From Brasenia schreberi (lineage: Eukaryota > Streptophyta > Magnoliopsida > Nymphaeales > Cabombaceae), in NCBI GenBank assembly GCA_036023115.1, contig JAYKKT010000079.1, positions 15,181,501 through 15,245,500 on the forward strand: a stretch of 64,000 nucleotides of DNA, read 5' to 3'. The position numbers and the translations under genes are program-made. The stretch's first letter is position 1; the number at the start of each line of letters is the position of its first letter. Shown here in pieces: positions 1 to 12,553 of the stretch. The notes under the pieces are model-generated. The model was not told where the DNA came from. It saw nothing but the letters and a program-made list of their open reading frames with translations, and did no database searches.

Positions 1-75
1 GGAGACGTTATTATTGCAGAGGTGACAATCATGATGAAACTTAAAGAGTTATCTTCACGAAACTTTTTATGCTAA
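1..75 (+). other. possible last exon of a gene to the left
   Basis: Frame 1 is open from the first base to a TAA at 73-75 and encodes 24 residues starting GDVIIAEVTIMMKLKEL. A TTATTGCAG that could be a splice acceptor sits at 11-19, so the exon could instead start at base 20. The peptide is hydrophobic then basic and looks like the C-terminal end of a folded protein, but the family is not recognised. It is short enough to be chance, so this is a weak call. Confidence 0.25.
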
Positions 76-743
76 AGATCTTGGATAGCTTTATTTTTCT
101 CACTGGGAAGAGGTCAATATTCTACGTTAGATAGCTTCACTGGTTTCTGTATGTGGCTTAAGTATGCAAAAACTTGAAAACTAAGATACACATTGTAACA
201 TACACAATCTTGCCACAATTGACGATCAGGAAACCAAAGAAAAAGTAAGGAACAAATTTCCAGAAATGATCTTTATTTCTTTTTTCTTAGAAGTGCATTT
301 AACTGTATATTTTTCGTTTTGATTTATGAAACAGCTTGATCTACGACCGAGATGGCCTCTAGGAGAGGAATATGAAGATGGAAGAAGTACAGCTCGCTCG
401 CTGAAAAGAGTGAGAATGCATCCGTCACTGACATCACTCATAAACTCTTCCATGCAGGCAGGATTGTGATAAATTGAGAACGGTGCATCGCAGTTAAATA
501 TATCTTGGGTCACAGGATTGTCTTTTCAAATGACATGCTGGCATGCCAGCCGTCAGTTTACATAAGATTTCCTAACAGCCTCACAGGTACACACTCCGAT
601 GTTGTCTCAACTAAACTCTGCACTTTATTGATCTTTGGTGCGTGTTGCACCTGGAGGTGCTGGAAGCCCAGAGACTACAAGTTTTGTTCAACTTAAGTGC
701 ACAATATTCACAGTGAACCATCTATCGTAAACTGGTCATTATC

Positions 744-1073
744 TATGTAAGCTAGCTGTCAGACAATTATTCAACAGTTCACTGTAGCAGATGTCGATGA
801 AGACGTTGAAGGTTTTGAGATTATGGGAATAATGTTATCATTTTTCCAGCTGTGCTGGCTTTAGCTATAAACTTTTAGAAAGGTCATGTTTATTAGGACC
901 CCGTCATGGATAATGAAGCTAGCTGTCAGACAAATATTCAACAGTTCACTGTAACAGATGTTGAGGAAGACCTAGAAGGTTTTGAGATTATGGGAATATA
1001 CATCATTTTCGGTGTGCTGAGTTTAGCCATGAAGTTTTAGAAAAGATAATGTTTATTAGGACACCGTCATGCT
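744..1073. repeat. tandem duplication, two copies of about 167 bp
   Basis: The block starting GCTAGCTGTCAGACAA at 751 recurs at 918. Both copies run through TTCAACAGTTCACTGTA, GGTTTTGAGATTATGGGA and TTTATTAGGAC to CCGTCATG. The copies differ by scattered substitutions and small indels, so the duplication is not recent. The second copy has a moderately long open frame (start NEASCQTNIQQF) that is not recognised. Confidence 0.85.
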
Positions 1074-1179
1074 TACATCTTTTGTGATGCTATTTTGAAA
1101 TATCTACTCCGTTTGAACTCTTCATTGATTTTCCGCTGCTATTTGCAAGGGATTCAACAGTGTTAAACACAAAAGCCAG

Positions 1180-1440
1180 AATAAAAACCAAGGCTTATCC
1201 AGGACCCTGCTACATGGATTCTTTGTTGTCATTGAGCTCGATCTTTTGTCATATTAGCATTTAATTCCAAAAGGATCATTAAAGCCTCCCTCACTTTCTC
1301 TGTAGTGCTCTCCTTATGATTTCTAACCCTTTTCATTGTGGCTTCATCGGACCACCTCTCTGGATGTCTAAACCATGTGCGTGTCGAGAAATTGCGCCGA
1401 GATATTTAGGTTATGCTGAGACCATGTACTTCAAACTTGT
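1180..1440 (-). mobile_element. SINE-like element (Au-type 3' tail)
   Basis: On the minus strand this ends in a diverged form of the tail 5'-CATGTAGC...GGATAAGCCTTGG-3', the tail found on plant Au-type SINEs and on the RTE LINEs in this window. The plus-strand stretch after it (CATTGAGCTCGATCTTTTG, TCATATTAGCATTTAATTC) recurs in diverged form at 58520-58580, which supports a dispersed repeat. No coding capacity is seen. The left end (the 3' tail) is placed better than the right end. Confidence 0.55.
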
Positions 1441-3486
1441 CGATTCATTCTTGTCAATATTTAGGAACGGAATTTTCATGTTTAGAAGGTTTTTCTGTCA
1501 TTGAACATATTTAAAAATGCTTTTTAGAGTGGTTAAAATTATTGGGAAAATCTGAAACGCTTTTGAGTTTAACCTTAAGAATGCTTTGCAATTAAACCAT
1601 GACGAACTCATCTTTGCAGGCTTAAATTAAGCAAAAACCGAAAGGGGTCAATCTCTCTTTTAATATAGAAAACAGTGTGCATATGAGTTGCACTTGACCA
1701 GGGAGAATGAATTTCTGATCATTTTGAAATGTTGTGTGCGTACGTGCAGGATCCTACCCACTTTTAATATGCTCACCATTGGTTTTGGGCGTGTAATTTG
1801 ATTTTTTTTAAGGAGTTTTGAAAATAACGAAAGACAGTTATTATAGTTATGTTACCCAAAAGTAATGGATAGGTATCTCTCTCTATATATATACACGTAA
1901 GTGTCAAAAGTACACCTTAATATAGTGAAAACATTTGTGTGGAATCTTCTCAATATCTGATTGATGTAAACAGTTCTTAGCGCTCTGTGATAATTTTCTG
2001 GGTAACTTATTCCAGGCCTTTTGTTTCACATACCGTCGTGAACAAGTTGGATTTTTCTCGTAAGGCAAATCTCAGATTTTGTTTGAACGTGTATCCTTGA
2101 GCCGTAAGATTGAAATATATGAAGTTATAATACAAGTGGTTTTGTCTGCTCCTGGAGATTATTTAACTACAGCTGCAGCCGTTGAAATAAATCAAATCAG
2201 AATCATCTACGAACCTCAGGAAGCTCTCAGTGAGGTCTGTTATAGCCTGAATTGAACACACGCAGAATCTTGGGATGAAGCAGTTGAATTATGATTGTTG
2301 TATTTAGACATGACCTGTTCGGAACTGGCCTGGTGGTTTCAACTGGAACCGAATCAGGTCAGGAACCAGCTGGGAATTGAAACCGGTCAAACCCGACTTG
2401 AAACCAAGGATCAATCAGTTTAGTTTCGGATCCACATTCCATAAAAACCAGAACCAGGTCAATCCTGTAACTTGTGGTTTAAAACCATCGGTTCCATAAT
2501 TTTTTCAAATTTTCACACTATCAGTTTCATAATTGCCATTGCTACACCCCTTTTCTAAAAATACCCATAATGTCATCCTAATCTTTCTGTCTCCTTTAAG
2601 CGCACACACCCAACACACGATTTTGACATTCCTAGCGGTAGCTTTCGGGAACTTTTCAAAGTTCTCTTTTCACATATTTTATGCATTATTGTCTGTATTT
2701 GATATTTGAAAAAAAAATCTAAATTGAAGAACCAATGAACAAAGTCTCCGAAGGATCAATGAAGTTTGTCGTCGAATCTGAGAACAGAAAAGAGAAGAAA
2801 AACTAGTGTGTTTAAGGTTGGATGATTGATTAGACACTAAAAAAGCAGGTATTGTATATATCCCTCTTCGATTCTTCTTAGAGTATGCAAAAATGTCCTG
2901 CGGTTGTCGGAGTCAGGGTAAAGATGTAGTTTTGCCCTGTCTCAATAAAAAAACAAACACAACTTTGCTGCTTCTCAATAAGAAAAAAGCCTTGGATACA
3001 TCATGATCAAATAAAAGAGAGAGACACGTTAAAATCTAATGTATTTTTTTCTTTGTGGTCTCTATAAGAAAACGAACATGGTATTACCGCATCTCCTTAA
3101 GATTGTTGTGATTGTTCTCTTATGAAACGTGTCACCTTTGTGTCTCCCTCACATGAGGGAGGTGGCAACGGTATGTCTCCTAGACAAGCTACACATGTGT
3201 CTTGTTAGGTTTTTTCTTATATATTATATGCATAATATTATAATAAATATATATGTACACACACATATATATAGCATAGTCCATGCACACATCAATCTAT
3301 GTTTAAACATACTCAATGATCTCAACCGTTCGATTCAAATCTCAAAAGTAAAAAAGTATGTTGATACTTTTTGTAGTTGTAATAAATGCACTCAATTACT
3401 TTTGACTTAAAAAATCTCAATCATAAGATTAGATGGTTGAGATCTTTGATAATATTTAAGCATATATCGATGTGCACATGTACTAA

Positions 3487-3487
<1 letters not shown>
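1441..3487. other. intergenic stretch without a recognised gene
   Basis: No credible coding region was found. From about 2300 to 2500 the DNA is rich in GGAACC, GGTTCC and CAGGTC words, resembling a decayed simple or satellite-like tract. The rest is AT-rich and unremarkable. ORFs of 60-95 codons here show no domain and no codon pattern. Confidence 0.5.

Positions 3488-3541
<54 letters not shown>
3488..3541. repeat. compound microsatellite (TC)n(TA)n
   Basis: About 13 TC units are followed directly by about 12 TA units. A translated IYIYIY/REREREREI peptide over it is an artefact of the repeat. Confidence 0.95.
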
Positions 3542-3680
3542 GCTTGACCTCTTATCACCTATTACAATATATTGCGAGATGACAATAAACTCATTCAAAA
3601 GCATTTGTTATGGTGTACCACATTATAGATATACAAGGAACAATGAAAATATTTATTATAATAGAGTACCTTCATAATCT

Positions 3681-5400
3681 ATGACAAATAATGGGAGTGG
3701 ATTTGATTGTAGTAAACCGAATAATGGATTTTTTGACTGGTTGGCTAATAAACTTACGACAAATTTGTTAACTTCAAAGGTGATGAACTTGATGATTCAC
3801 TTGTCTTTGAAACAAATGAAGTATTTTGTAGTCGGGAGAAAGTACACCATTATTATTTTTATTCTTCATTTACTAAATAAAGACATAACAAATAAGGTAT
3901 GGTTTGGGTATGAAAGAAGTGAAAAATATTAAAGAAGAAAAATATTATTGTTGAAAGTATTAGGTAGGCATGTACTAAAAAGGTTGAATGCCCATTTTTA
4001 CTACCAGTGATTGATATTGATAGTTCATGGAAATTGAACATTGACAATTATATATATTATCACCCTCGGTTTGTATATTGAAGCTCATTTGCAGGCAAAT
4101 CGAGTGAATTTGATTATAGTATGATAAAGGATATAACAAAAATATTGCAAGTCGAAGTGTATCTTATCACATTTAAAGTGGGTTGATGAGTCAAACATAT
4201 TATATGATTAAAATAAATTTATAATGTAATTATATAAATTAAGAAAGAGGAAATGAGTGGTCAAATTGTTCTATAATAACTACTATATGATTTAGACTAT
4301 CATTAGTATTGCACATGACATTATAAAATAATAGATATGGATATGGTCGGTGACATTATTTACATATCATCGATTAGTTCAATTTTACATATATTTTCAA
4401 GAGTATTGAAATTCAATAGCACATACAAGACAAACATGTATAAGTTTTTTGTCTATGTTTTCAATATTAAGATTTACATTAACTAGCAAAGATTTTATTG
4501 TTAAATTTGTAGGTATGAGATGTATTTCCTTGAGGTTGTGAGGTTTTTGTTTATAAACAAGATTTTCTCTATCGCATTTGCTTTTATGAGTATAGAAATG
4601 AAAGAGAATTATGTTTGGTTGAGATAGTAATGCAACCTAAACAACTTCTCCTATGTAATTTGCAACGATCATGATCCAACACTGATAAACACCATTCAGA
4701 TTATATTTATCGGGGTGACATTTTTTATATATCTATCACATTGTTAAAAACATTGAAGGATATGTTGTTAAATTGATGAGGAATAAAGAGATAATCATTA
4801 TATTTGATGTGAGTTGTAAGAAGGTTATTGAATTGTGAGATGAGAGAAACTATAAGGAGTCGGTGGCTATAATAGAGGCAAAGTGGAAAAGATTTCCCGT
4901 CATGCTCTCTTACATTAAAGAACAATTATTGGGCCCATATAATGAGAGAATAGTGTCACCATGTATAGATAGGGAGATTCATTATAACACTTATACAACC
5001 AATAGGATTAAAAGTTTGCACACAAGGTTGAAAGAGTTCCTCAATTGAGAGATTTGATACAATATAAAGACATACTTTCAATGATCGACTTACAAATTAT
5101 AGAATTGAAGAAGTCATTTAGGAAATTTAAAACTGTCACCAAGCATTACATTGATTGTACAAAAGATATTATTGTAATCCTGTAGAGAAGAGTGTCAAGA
5201 CATGTCATTGAATTGATTGTAAAGAAGGTGAATCATGTTGAGATACTAATTGCAAACCCAACCGCATGATGATGTACATTACAACATTCTCATGAATTGT
5301 TCATGAGATATATTCTCCTAAAAGTAGTTGGTCGATCCAACTATCATCAATTGATCCTTTCTAGAGAAAGTTTGAGATGAAGGTTGAAATGCCCTATATT
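3681..5400 (+). pseudogene. Mutator-like (MULE/FAR1-type) transposase relic
   Basis: Separate frames across this region give pieces in the order expected for a plant MULE transposase. There is an N-terminal stretch around FCSREKVHHYYFYSSFTK (about 3820), a core stretch FINKIFSIAFAFMSIEMKEN then YVWL (about 4550-4620), TTNRIKSLHTRLKEFL (about 5000-5045), and a distal RVSRHVIELIVKKVNHVEIL followed by CTLQHSHEL (about 5190-5300). The TTNR...H.RLK block, the ISR..LEL block and the C..RH.H.L zinc-knuckle-like block are typical of this superfamily, whose members cut and paste DNA. Multiple stops and frameshifts separate the pieces, so it is dead. Terminal inverted repeats were not found. Assignment to the superfamily is by eye. 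Confidence 0.55.
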
Positions 5401-5599
5401 GCCGATTATAATGATGAGGACGGAAGAGAGGTAGTTGAGATGGAGCCAGTTATTTGAAAGGGATTGCTATCTAACATGAAAAAATATAATTATTAGTTAC
5501 AATTATTTATAGGGTGCATCGGAATCTCATATATCTATCAAAATATTTATTCAAAGGGATTTCTATCTAACATGAAAACTATTAGTTGAACCGAAAACA

Positions 5600-5980
5600 C
5601 TTGCAAAGCAAAGACTTGGGGTTTTCCTCTTCAAACATCAAAGTATGGCTTTGAGAAAAGCCTTTGACAACATTTTATTCATGAAAGCTAGTCACTCTTG
5701 ATACATGAAAAAGACCTTGAACCAAAGAGGAAAGATTTTCCACCAATTAAAGGAAGTTCCTAAGCTTGGTGAAGCATGACACATAGCTAAATGGTTGTTA
5801 AAGGAACACAGTCATTTAACGCCCCAGGCATAGAGGGATTTTCCCTCTCCTTCAAGGAGTTGTAGTCTATTACATGAATACCATTCAGTTACATTTGTAG
5901 AAGACGAATTAAGGTTATTAGTGTTTGACAAAGTCCATTGCATTCAATAATTAAACTCATGGAGATAAATAAACCTTAGG
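5600..5980 (+). pseudogene. short L1-type LINE reverse transcriptase relic
   Basis: A short frame at about 5810-5865 reads FNAPGIEGFSLSFKEL, which resembles the conserved (K/N)APGPDGFP..FF block at the start of the reverse transcriptase of plant L1 LINEs. Flanking frames are broken. Only this one block supports the call, so it is tentative. Confidence 0.35.
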
Positions 5981-6129
5981 TTAGTGTTTACCATATTTTA
6001 AAAAATAATATTTTCCCTAATCTCCCTTTTATCGTATGGACCTCTCAAGAAGCCAACCTAATTCATATTGATTAACATTATACATTACGAAGAAAACGTC
6101 ATTATGTGCGAAAAAGAGGCTAATTGATG

Positions 6130-6830
6130 ATGCCCTCTACCTTTGCCTATTCTAAAACAACGGAGCGTCGATATCTCTCAACAAGCCAAGTCATCTCCAA
6201 TAGAAGTCTTTGTGAGCAACGTACCGTAGTTACCTAGATGTCAGGAGGATCTCTAGTGGTATTGACAGCGAATCTGGACCCAAGTAGAGCTATCCCTATC
6301 TTTCCATGTTGATAGGTTCGTTGTCATTGCTCGGAAGAGCAAGAGCTCGTCCGCCTCATTTCACAGTGGTTCAAGCCCCATAAAGCTTTAGTCTGCTATT
6401 CTCTTCATCAAATCCTAGTAACAGGGGTTTCCTCCTCTTTATTGTTTCCTTCAAGCTCCAGTTTATCGGGAGAGAACTTATCCAAATGTTCGAAAGTTGA
6501 AGTAGAGAAACATAAATAATGTAATCTTTCATACTCCAACGATACTTCTTTCCATGAACAATGACACTTAGCGTTTTGTCAGGTCGATCACAACATGGAC
6601 ACAAGCAAATCTTTCCCCAGCAAGGTTCGTCATGGGAATGTCCACTTTGATCGCTTCACCAATCTGATTACCATGCCTCTTCAAGAATTTAGCTTCATAA
6701 AATGTCAACGATAGACACAGAAAAGGAACACAGACCAAGACATCGTGTTGGTCAAGGGGTCGAAGTCCAACAGTTGAGCATGATATAATCGTTGTGATAA
6801 TAGCCAATAAGCCAAGGTCCCTCCAAAAAA
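6130..6830 (-). pseudogene. L1-type LINE ORF1 relic (DUF4283-like)
   Basis: Read on the minus strand, two overlapping frames give FLKRHGNQIGEAIKVDIPM, then GERFACVHVVIDLTK, then LSVIVHGKKYRWSMKDY, then GSRFAVN. This order matches the N-terminal RNA-binding ORF1 of plant L1 LINEs: a DUF4283-type domain (LKRIGN.IG..VKVD...RG.YARICVEIDL.KPL), the following V.VDGK.Y..EYE strand, and the later GSRFA.L motif. A frameshift separates the two main pieces near 6580 and the usual CCHC knuckle is not intact. It may belong with the opposite-strand piece at 5600-5980 only by chance. Confidence 0.5.
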
Positions 6831-7299
6831 TGCAAAATCACGATCGCTCTTACTCGTAAAGTTGAGCATGATATAATCGTTGAGACTACCAATTAGAATA
6901 ATTGTTGGATAATTTTCAAAATAATAAAATATTTTTCTGGCATTTCTCTAATAGTTATTACTTTTCATGATGATACAAATCGAGATACACATATAACAAG
7001 GTGGATATACATATAGAATAGGCTCATATAACTAGAAGCGATGAGCACACTAAGTGGAAAGTGATGCTCTTCAACAAATCTCTTCACCATCTATAAATAG
7101 ATGAGTGCAACCAGATGAGATAAGAGGGTGTGCCAAGAATGTGTAATAAGATGATACTAAGGATGAAACATATGAGTGAAGTCATATCATATCTAGATAA
7201 GTATAAGTTCATCTTTGTCATTCTTTTATAAAGAAAGAATAATAGAGAATTATCATTCGATTAACATTATGGATGCCTAAGACTTTGTTAAATTTGTGC

Positions 7300-7560
7300 A
7301 AGGCTAGCTAAGTGATTTTCAACGTGTCGTGTAGAAAATTCATTGATAGCTGCTTGCATTGAGAAAGCTAAACCCAACAGTAACGATTAAGGTTAAAGAA
7401 AAGCTTGAAATATCACATGCTTTGAAAACATAAAATAATATTTTTGCTTTTTCTGTGTGCAGACTTTATTGAATCTAGAATGGAAGAATTATTTGGCTCT
7501 ATCGACATCAACATTCTCTCTCCTGTAAGACCGGCTCCAACAATCTTTCAGCTTAGTTCA
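7300..7560 (+). repeat. diverged dispersed repeat, copy 1
   Basis: This stretch aligns by eye in the same orientation with 16060-16300. Shared landmarks are GAAAATTCATTGATAG, GAAATATCAC, AATATTTTTGC and TTTATTGAATC.AGAAT. It is heavily diverged and its nature (old LTR or other interspersed repeat) is unknown. Confidence 0.4.
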
Positions 7561-8211
7561 CCGAATAAACATGAAGAGAGAGGAGTGTCCATGCGACAAA
7601 TTTTTGGAGGATAACACAAATCGATAGTGTTAAGGAAGACGGAGTGAGGGAGGTAGACTGATGGATGCATCGTGGCGAAGTCTTGGCACTCGTTCACGCT
7701 ACTTTGTTCCCCCACTGCGCCGAGAGAGTGACATCTCTTCAAATGATGGGTTGCATCTGTTATGCCAATGGATGTTCGCTGTTAAACATGAACCAAGAGG
7801 TTGGAAGAATGACCCTTCAAAATGAGCACCGCTTAGTGATCATAACAGCAAGAAGCATTCAACGTTAAAATCTTGGTGATTGCAAGAATAACGACTCTTC
7901 ATGGTGCCCCTTGATATTTATTCATTATAGCATTATAAAGGCATCGTATTAATAACCTGGATCGGACAACAGAGTTACAAAACTTCAAGTGGAGTCTCAA
8001 AGCATCAAAATTTTCAATTGGTTGAACGTTGGTGGTTTAGTTTGGTGCTTTCACTGAAGTAGCAGAATGCCAAACGGTTTCTTGAACGAGTGAATAGCAG
8101 TGGCTGGAGAACCGAACTGATGTAAATGCCATTATTGGTGACTGTTGAAGATGATCTCATACTATGTATAGCCGAAGAGTTACTGTTACACTTAATGGTA
8201 TAAATAAGTGT
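7561..8211. other. no recognised feature
   Basis: Short overlapping ORFs on both strands show no domain or homology that I recognise. The stretch ends at the 5' LTR of copia element 1. Confidence 0.5.
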
Positions 8212-8894
8212 CGTTGGGCCCAATTAAGCCCATATAACATTGATTCACTTTAGTTCATGATTACTCTTTAAAACGCTTAACTAATAAATATTGAATAAAG
8301 TCGAAAGTCCAAAGTGTTAAAGTCATGTATTGGAAGGGCCTGTGCATGTGAATGTTGTAGGGTATTTTTAGTCCTATATTACTTTGAGAAAGAATTCACA
8401 TGTCCTTTTATATATGTGGTAGCTTTGACCATGTGTTCTAAAGAGCTTGGATAAGAGATGAATGAACACACGTGCATGCACATGAATCGGGTTGGGTCGG
8501 GCTTGGGTCTTAGAAATTGTCTTCAATCTTCGGGAATGGATCCAAAGAGGCACAACCCATTTATTGCTTTATTATAAAACCTATATTAGGGCTTCTAATC
8601 TACAGTTAATGAAAACTAAAAAAACGGTTCTCTCTTTTCCATTCAGTGCACTCTCCTGTTGTTTCCTTTTGTTGCCAATGTTCTATGCTTCCCAATCTAT
8701 CAGTGACTCAGGCATGGTTGAAGATGACTTGAATTAAAGTACGTGCTTTTGTCGTGGTATCATTTTATCTTAGGATAAAAATAATGATACCCATACATGC
8801 TTTCTGTAGATTTTTGCTTTTGATTGACATGGAAATGTTAATATTCTTTACATACTAGATGTTTATGCATATAGTCCTCTAGGTTCTTCAAACA
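8212..8894 (+). repeat. 5' LTR of copia element 1
   Basis: It starts at a degenerate TGTTGGG (CGTTGGGCCC at 8212) and ends at GGTTCTTCAAACA. Immediately inside it is TCTTAGAGAAACC, which matches the start of the internal region of element 2 but is not the tRNA-Met primer-binding site (TGGTATCAGAGC) used by the other copia families in this window. Confidence 0.75.
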
Positions 8895-9129
8895 TCTTAG
8901 AGAAACCAATCATAGTTAACTTGTCATCAATAGTTTCTTTATGACCTAAGATTGATATAACTGGGACGTTGGAAAAATTCGTTCATCCACATTTCAGATA
9001 ATGCAACAACATATAAATATTTTATTAACAATGTTAGGATTGTATTCATTTATCGAGTTAGATTATCTCCAACCCGATATCTCTTACCCTAAAAGCTTAG
9101 ATAAAATTCTCAAGTAAAAGGAGAACACA

Positions 9130-11950
9130 TTGTATTGTTATTTTATATTGTCAACACTATTGAATAATTTATTTGATGTGCATAGTTCTTCCACTTCTAT
9201 AACAATGAAGGAGTTTTGGGTAGCCTTGAATCAGAAATACAATACTGAAGACTTAGGTATTGAAAAGTATTTTGTAGCTGAGTTTTTGAAATATCATATA
9301 GTCGAAGGGACTTGAGACTTCCTGATAAGTTTATTGCTAAGAAGTTTTCTAAGTCTTGAGAGGACTTTAGTTTGGATCTCAAACATAAAAACAGAAAATA
9401 TGACTTTAATTGATTTCATGATAGACATAGCGATAGAAGAAGAAGAATAAAAAATATATAGTGCTAATTGAAAGCAACCCTAAGTTGAACCTAATAGTTG
9501 GAAATAAACAAATTATGGATCCTAAGGGAAAGTGAAAAGAAAAGTTTAAACCAAAATCCAAAATCTAAAAAAATTAAAAACAAATTGTGAGGACTTGTGG
9601 TCAAGTGGATATTGGGCTAAGGAGTGTCCCTCTAAGAAAGCGTAAAAGCTTGCGACCATTAGGAAGTAATGATAAATATGATAACTACTATATTTGGGAA
9701 CCCAAACTTCTACTTATTTGTGAGCCACATTACTAGATTGTAGACATTTGGAAAAATGTGCATGTTTGCTTATCAATCTCTATTTGTGTCTCACTCGACT
9801 ATGAGTTGTAAGACCATGACATTGGGCTATCATTCAACTATTGAGGTCAAGGACAAGGGTTGTATGAATTTGAAATTCCCTTCGAAGAGGTTCCGACTCT
9901 TCAAAGAGTTAGACGTATCCCTATCTTTTTCAAGAATACTATCAAAATATTGATATTATTTATGAGATAAAAATACTTATTCACCAGAGTCTAATGGAAT
10001 AGTAAAATAGAAAAATAGAACATTATCATATATGGTTAATGCTTATTGTATAGTTGAAAATTACCTACTTACATATGGGAAAATCTTTGAGTTTTTTCTT
10101 ATCATATTCCAAAACGAATATCCCATAAACATAAAAAAAATAGTCATTTTGAACTTTGAAAAGATGTGTCTTAAATATCAAAGTATAAGGATGCCTTGTA
10201 AAAGTATCCCAAAACATAAGGAAACATTAGAACCTAAAACCATACCTATCATATTTTTTAGTTATGTGGAGACTAGTTATGCATACAAATTTCTTATCAT
10301 AAGATCTTGTGTATCTACCATAGATGTCAACATGATAGTAAAACTCAATGATGTGACATTATTTGAGAATATGTTTCCTATAAAGATTGGTATGCTACAA
10401 AATATTTCTTCACGAGATTCTATCCTTGTTGTTGGCTCTACTGTCGATCAAGTGAAAAGAATGACAAATGTGAAGGCTATATTGAATGTGTTATTTTCTA
10501 GATCATAAGAATTTGAGAAAATATTTGAACCGAGTAGTAAATGAGCTAGGATGTCTAAAAACTTTGAAAGTACATTTGTGACTTTCAATATCATGGATGA
10601 TCCTATTACCTTCGAGTAGGCTATAACAGTACTTGAGGTTAAGTTTTAGAAGGAAGTTGTTAATGATTAAGTTCAATCAATTCTCTTGAGTGAAACTTAA
10701 AAATTGGTTGATTTATCCCTTAGTGGGTTTTTATAAATAAACTAAATATAAATAAAACAATTAATTAATACAAGGTTAAGGTTAGGTTAATTGCTAAGGA
10801 ATACATACAAAAGGAAAGGATAGATTATTTTGGTACTTATTTTTATGTTTCTCGCATGAATACATTGTGAGTGCTCATAACATTAACATCTATATATGAT
10901 ATCACCAAACATCAAATAGATGTGAAAACTCCTTTCTATATGGTGATCTCCATGATAAATTTATATGAAAATAACCATAGGGTTTTGTGGCACATGAGAA
11001 TGAATCTAAGGTGTGTTAATGAATTTGATAAGTGTGTATATATGTAGATGATATTCTATTTGGATCCACTATAAGAATAATTAGTGAGGCTAAAGGGTAC
11101 TTGTGTACTAAGTTTGAGATGAAAGAAATGAGTGTCACTAATGTGATTTTAGGGCTTAAAATTATAGGGTTTACTAATGGTATAACAATCTGTCAATCTC
11201 ATATTGAAAAAAATTTAGAGAGATTTGAATATATATAGTATAGACCAGTAAAGACCCTATATAGTCTCACAAAAGCTTTGTAGGAAAATAAAAATGATAT
11301 TTTTATGTCTCAATTGAGGTACTCTCAAATTATTCTAAGTTTAATGTATCTCACTAACTATACATGATCATGTATTACTTTTGTTGTGTGTAAGTTGAGT
11401 AGATATACTAATTGTTAAAATAAAACCCATTGGGAAGCTTTAGATGGAGTACATAAGTATTTAAAGGAAACAATTTTTCTTGAATTGCATTATGAGAAAT
11501 ATCCTTATATGCTTTAAAGATACAATGATGTTAGTTGGATTGCTAAGAACTCTAAAAGAAATGAGGCCTCTAGATATGTATTTCTCTTAGAAGATGAGAC
11601 TCTCTCCTAAAAATCAAAGAAACAAGTTATTATGTCCCGGTCTACTCTTGAGGCAAAGTTATGTGCTTTGCATGAAATTAGAATGAAGTAGAGTATCTTA
11701 AGGGACTCATGTCTAGTTTACTTATGGTAAGAAGGCTACTTTCTTTAATTTTGGTAAATTATGATATCATAACTATAATTGCTAAAGTTAGAAGTTTCAA
11801 GTATAATAAAAACAAAAGAAATACATCAAAGTCTTGATTAAGTATGTATAGACATTTGCGTCTGATCGGGTCATAGTTATAGACTTTATTGGATTAACAA
11901 TAATACAATCAATCTTTTAACTAGAAACTAGCATTAGTCTTAGTTTAAAA
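9130..11950 (+). pseudogene. copia element 1 gag-pol remnants
   Basis: Gag pieces lie at 9130-9440 (ALNQKYNTEDLGIEKYFVAE) and a damaged zinc knuckle (SGYWAKECPSKK) at about 9600. An integrase C-terminal/linker piece spans 10032-10508 and matches the same linker in element 2 (FFSYVETSYAYKFLIIR versus FLGYVETSYAYRLLIIR). The reverse transcriptase keeps the catalytic YVDD in MCIYVDDILFGS at about 11032-11070. RNase H remnants run to about 11950. In-frame stops and frameshifts occur every 100-300 bp, so no functional polyprotein can be made. Confidence 0.8.
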
Positions 11951-12553
11951 ATTCAAACTAAGAATGAGACTGAAACCCATAACTTATTTACAAGTAGTGA
12001 CAACCCAACTTATTTGGGTAGAGATCCTACATAATAGGTTCATTGTCATAATAACAAGTTGTTAGGTAAATTGGATTGCACTAAATTAAAGGTGATACTT
12101 TAAGTATATGTGTATATCTCTTGTAAACCTAAAAGTATTATGACTGAAAGTTAGTAAAAGATTTTTCTTTAAATAGGATTTTGTCTTAAGACAAAATGCT
12201 AGTAGTACATCATTTGATATGTCCAACTAAGTGATTGATATTGTGAGGTTGTAATATGATAATTATGTTGTTCTTTAAAATCAAGCATGATACTAGATAT
12301 TCATGGGTTTTAATGCATCAACCCTAAAGATCATTGTCTTAACTTTTATTGTATCATTACCAATAAATACCTTTAGACCAAAGGTTTAGGTTTAATGTGT
12401 ATGTTCACCTATTCTTGTAATAGTAATATTAGATAACTCATGTAACAGTTCAACTAGAAAGTACCATTACTAAACGCATAATATGGTGTTTGATTTGGTA
12501 GATAACTTTATACTTTGTGAGAGTTTGTTAGATTACATGGTGTAATTAAGCAT

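Noticed and set aside
10032..10508. 158-codon ORF that looks like a standalone gene
   Set aside because: Its core (SYVETSYAYKFLIIRSCVST) matches the integrase C-terminal linker of copia element 2 (21226-21546, minus), and it lies in the right place inside copia element 1.
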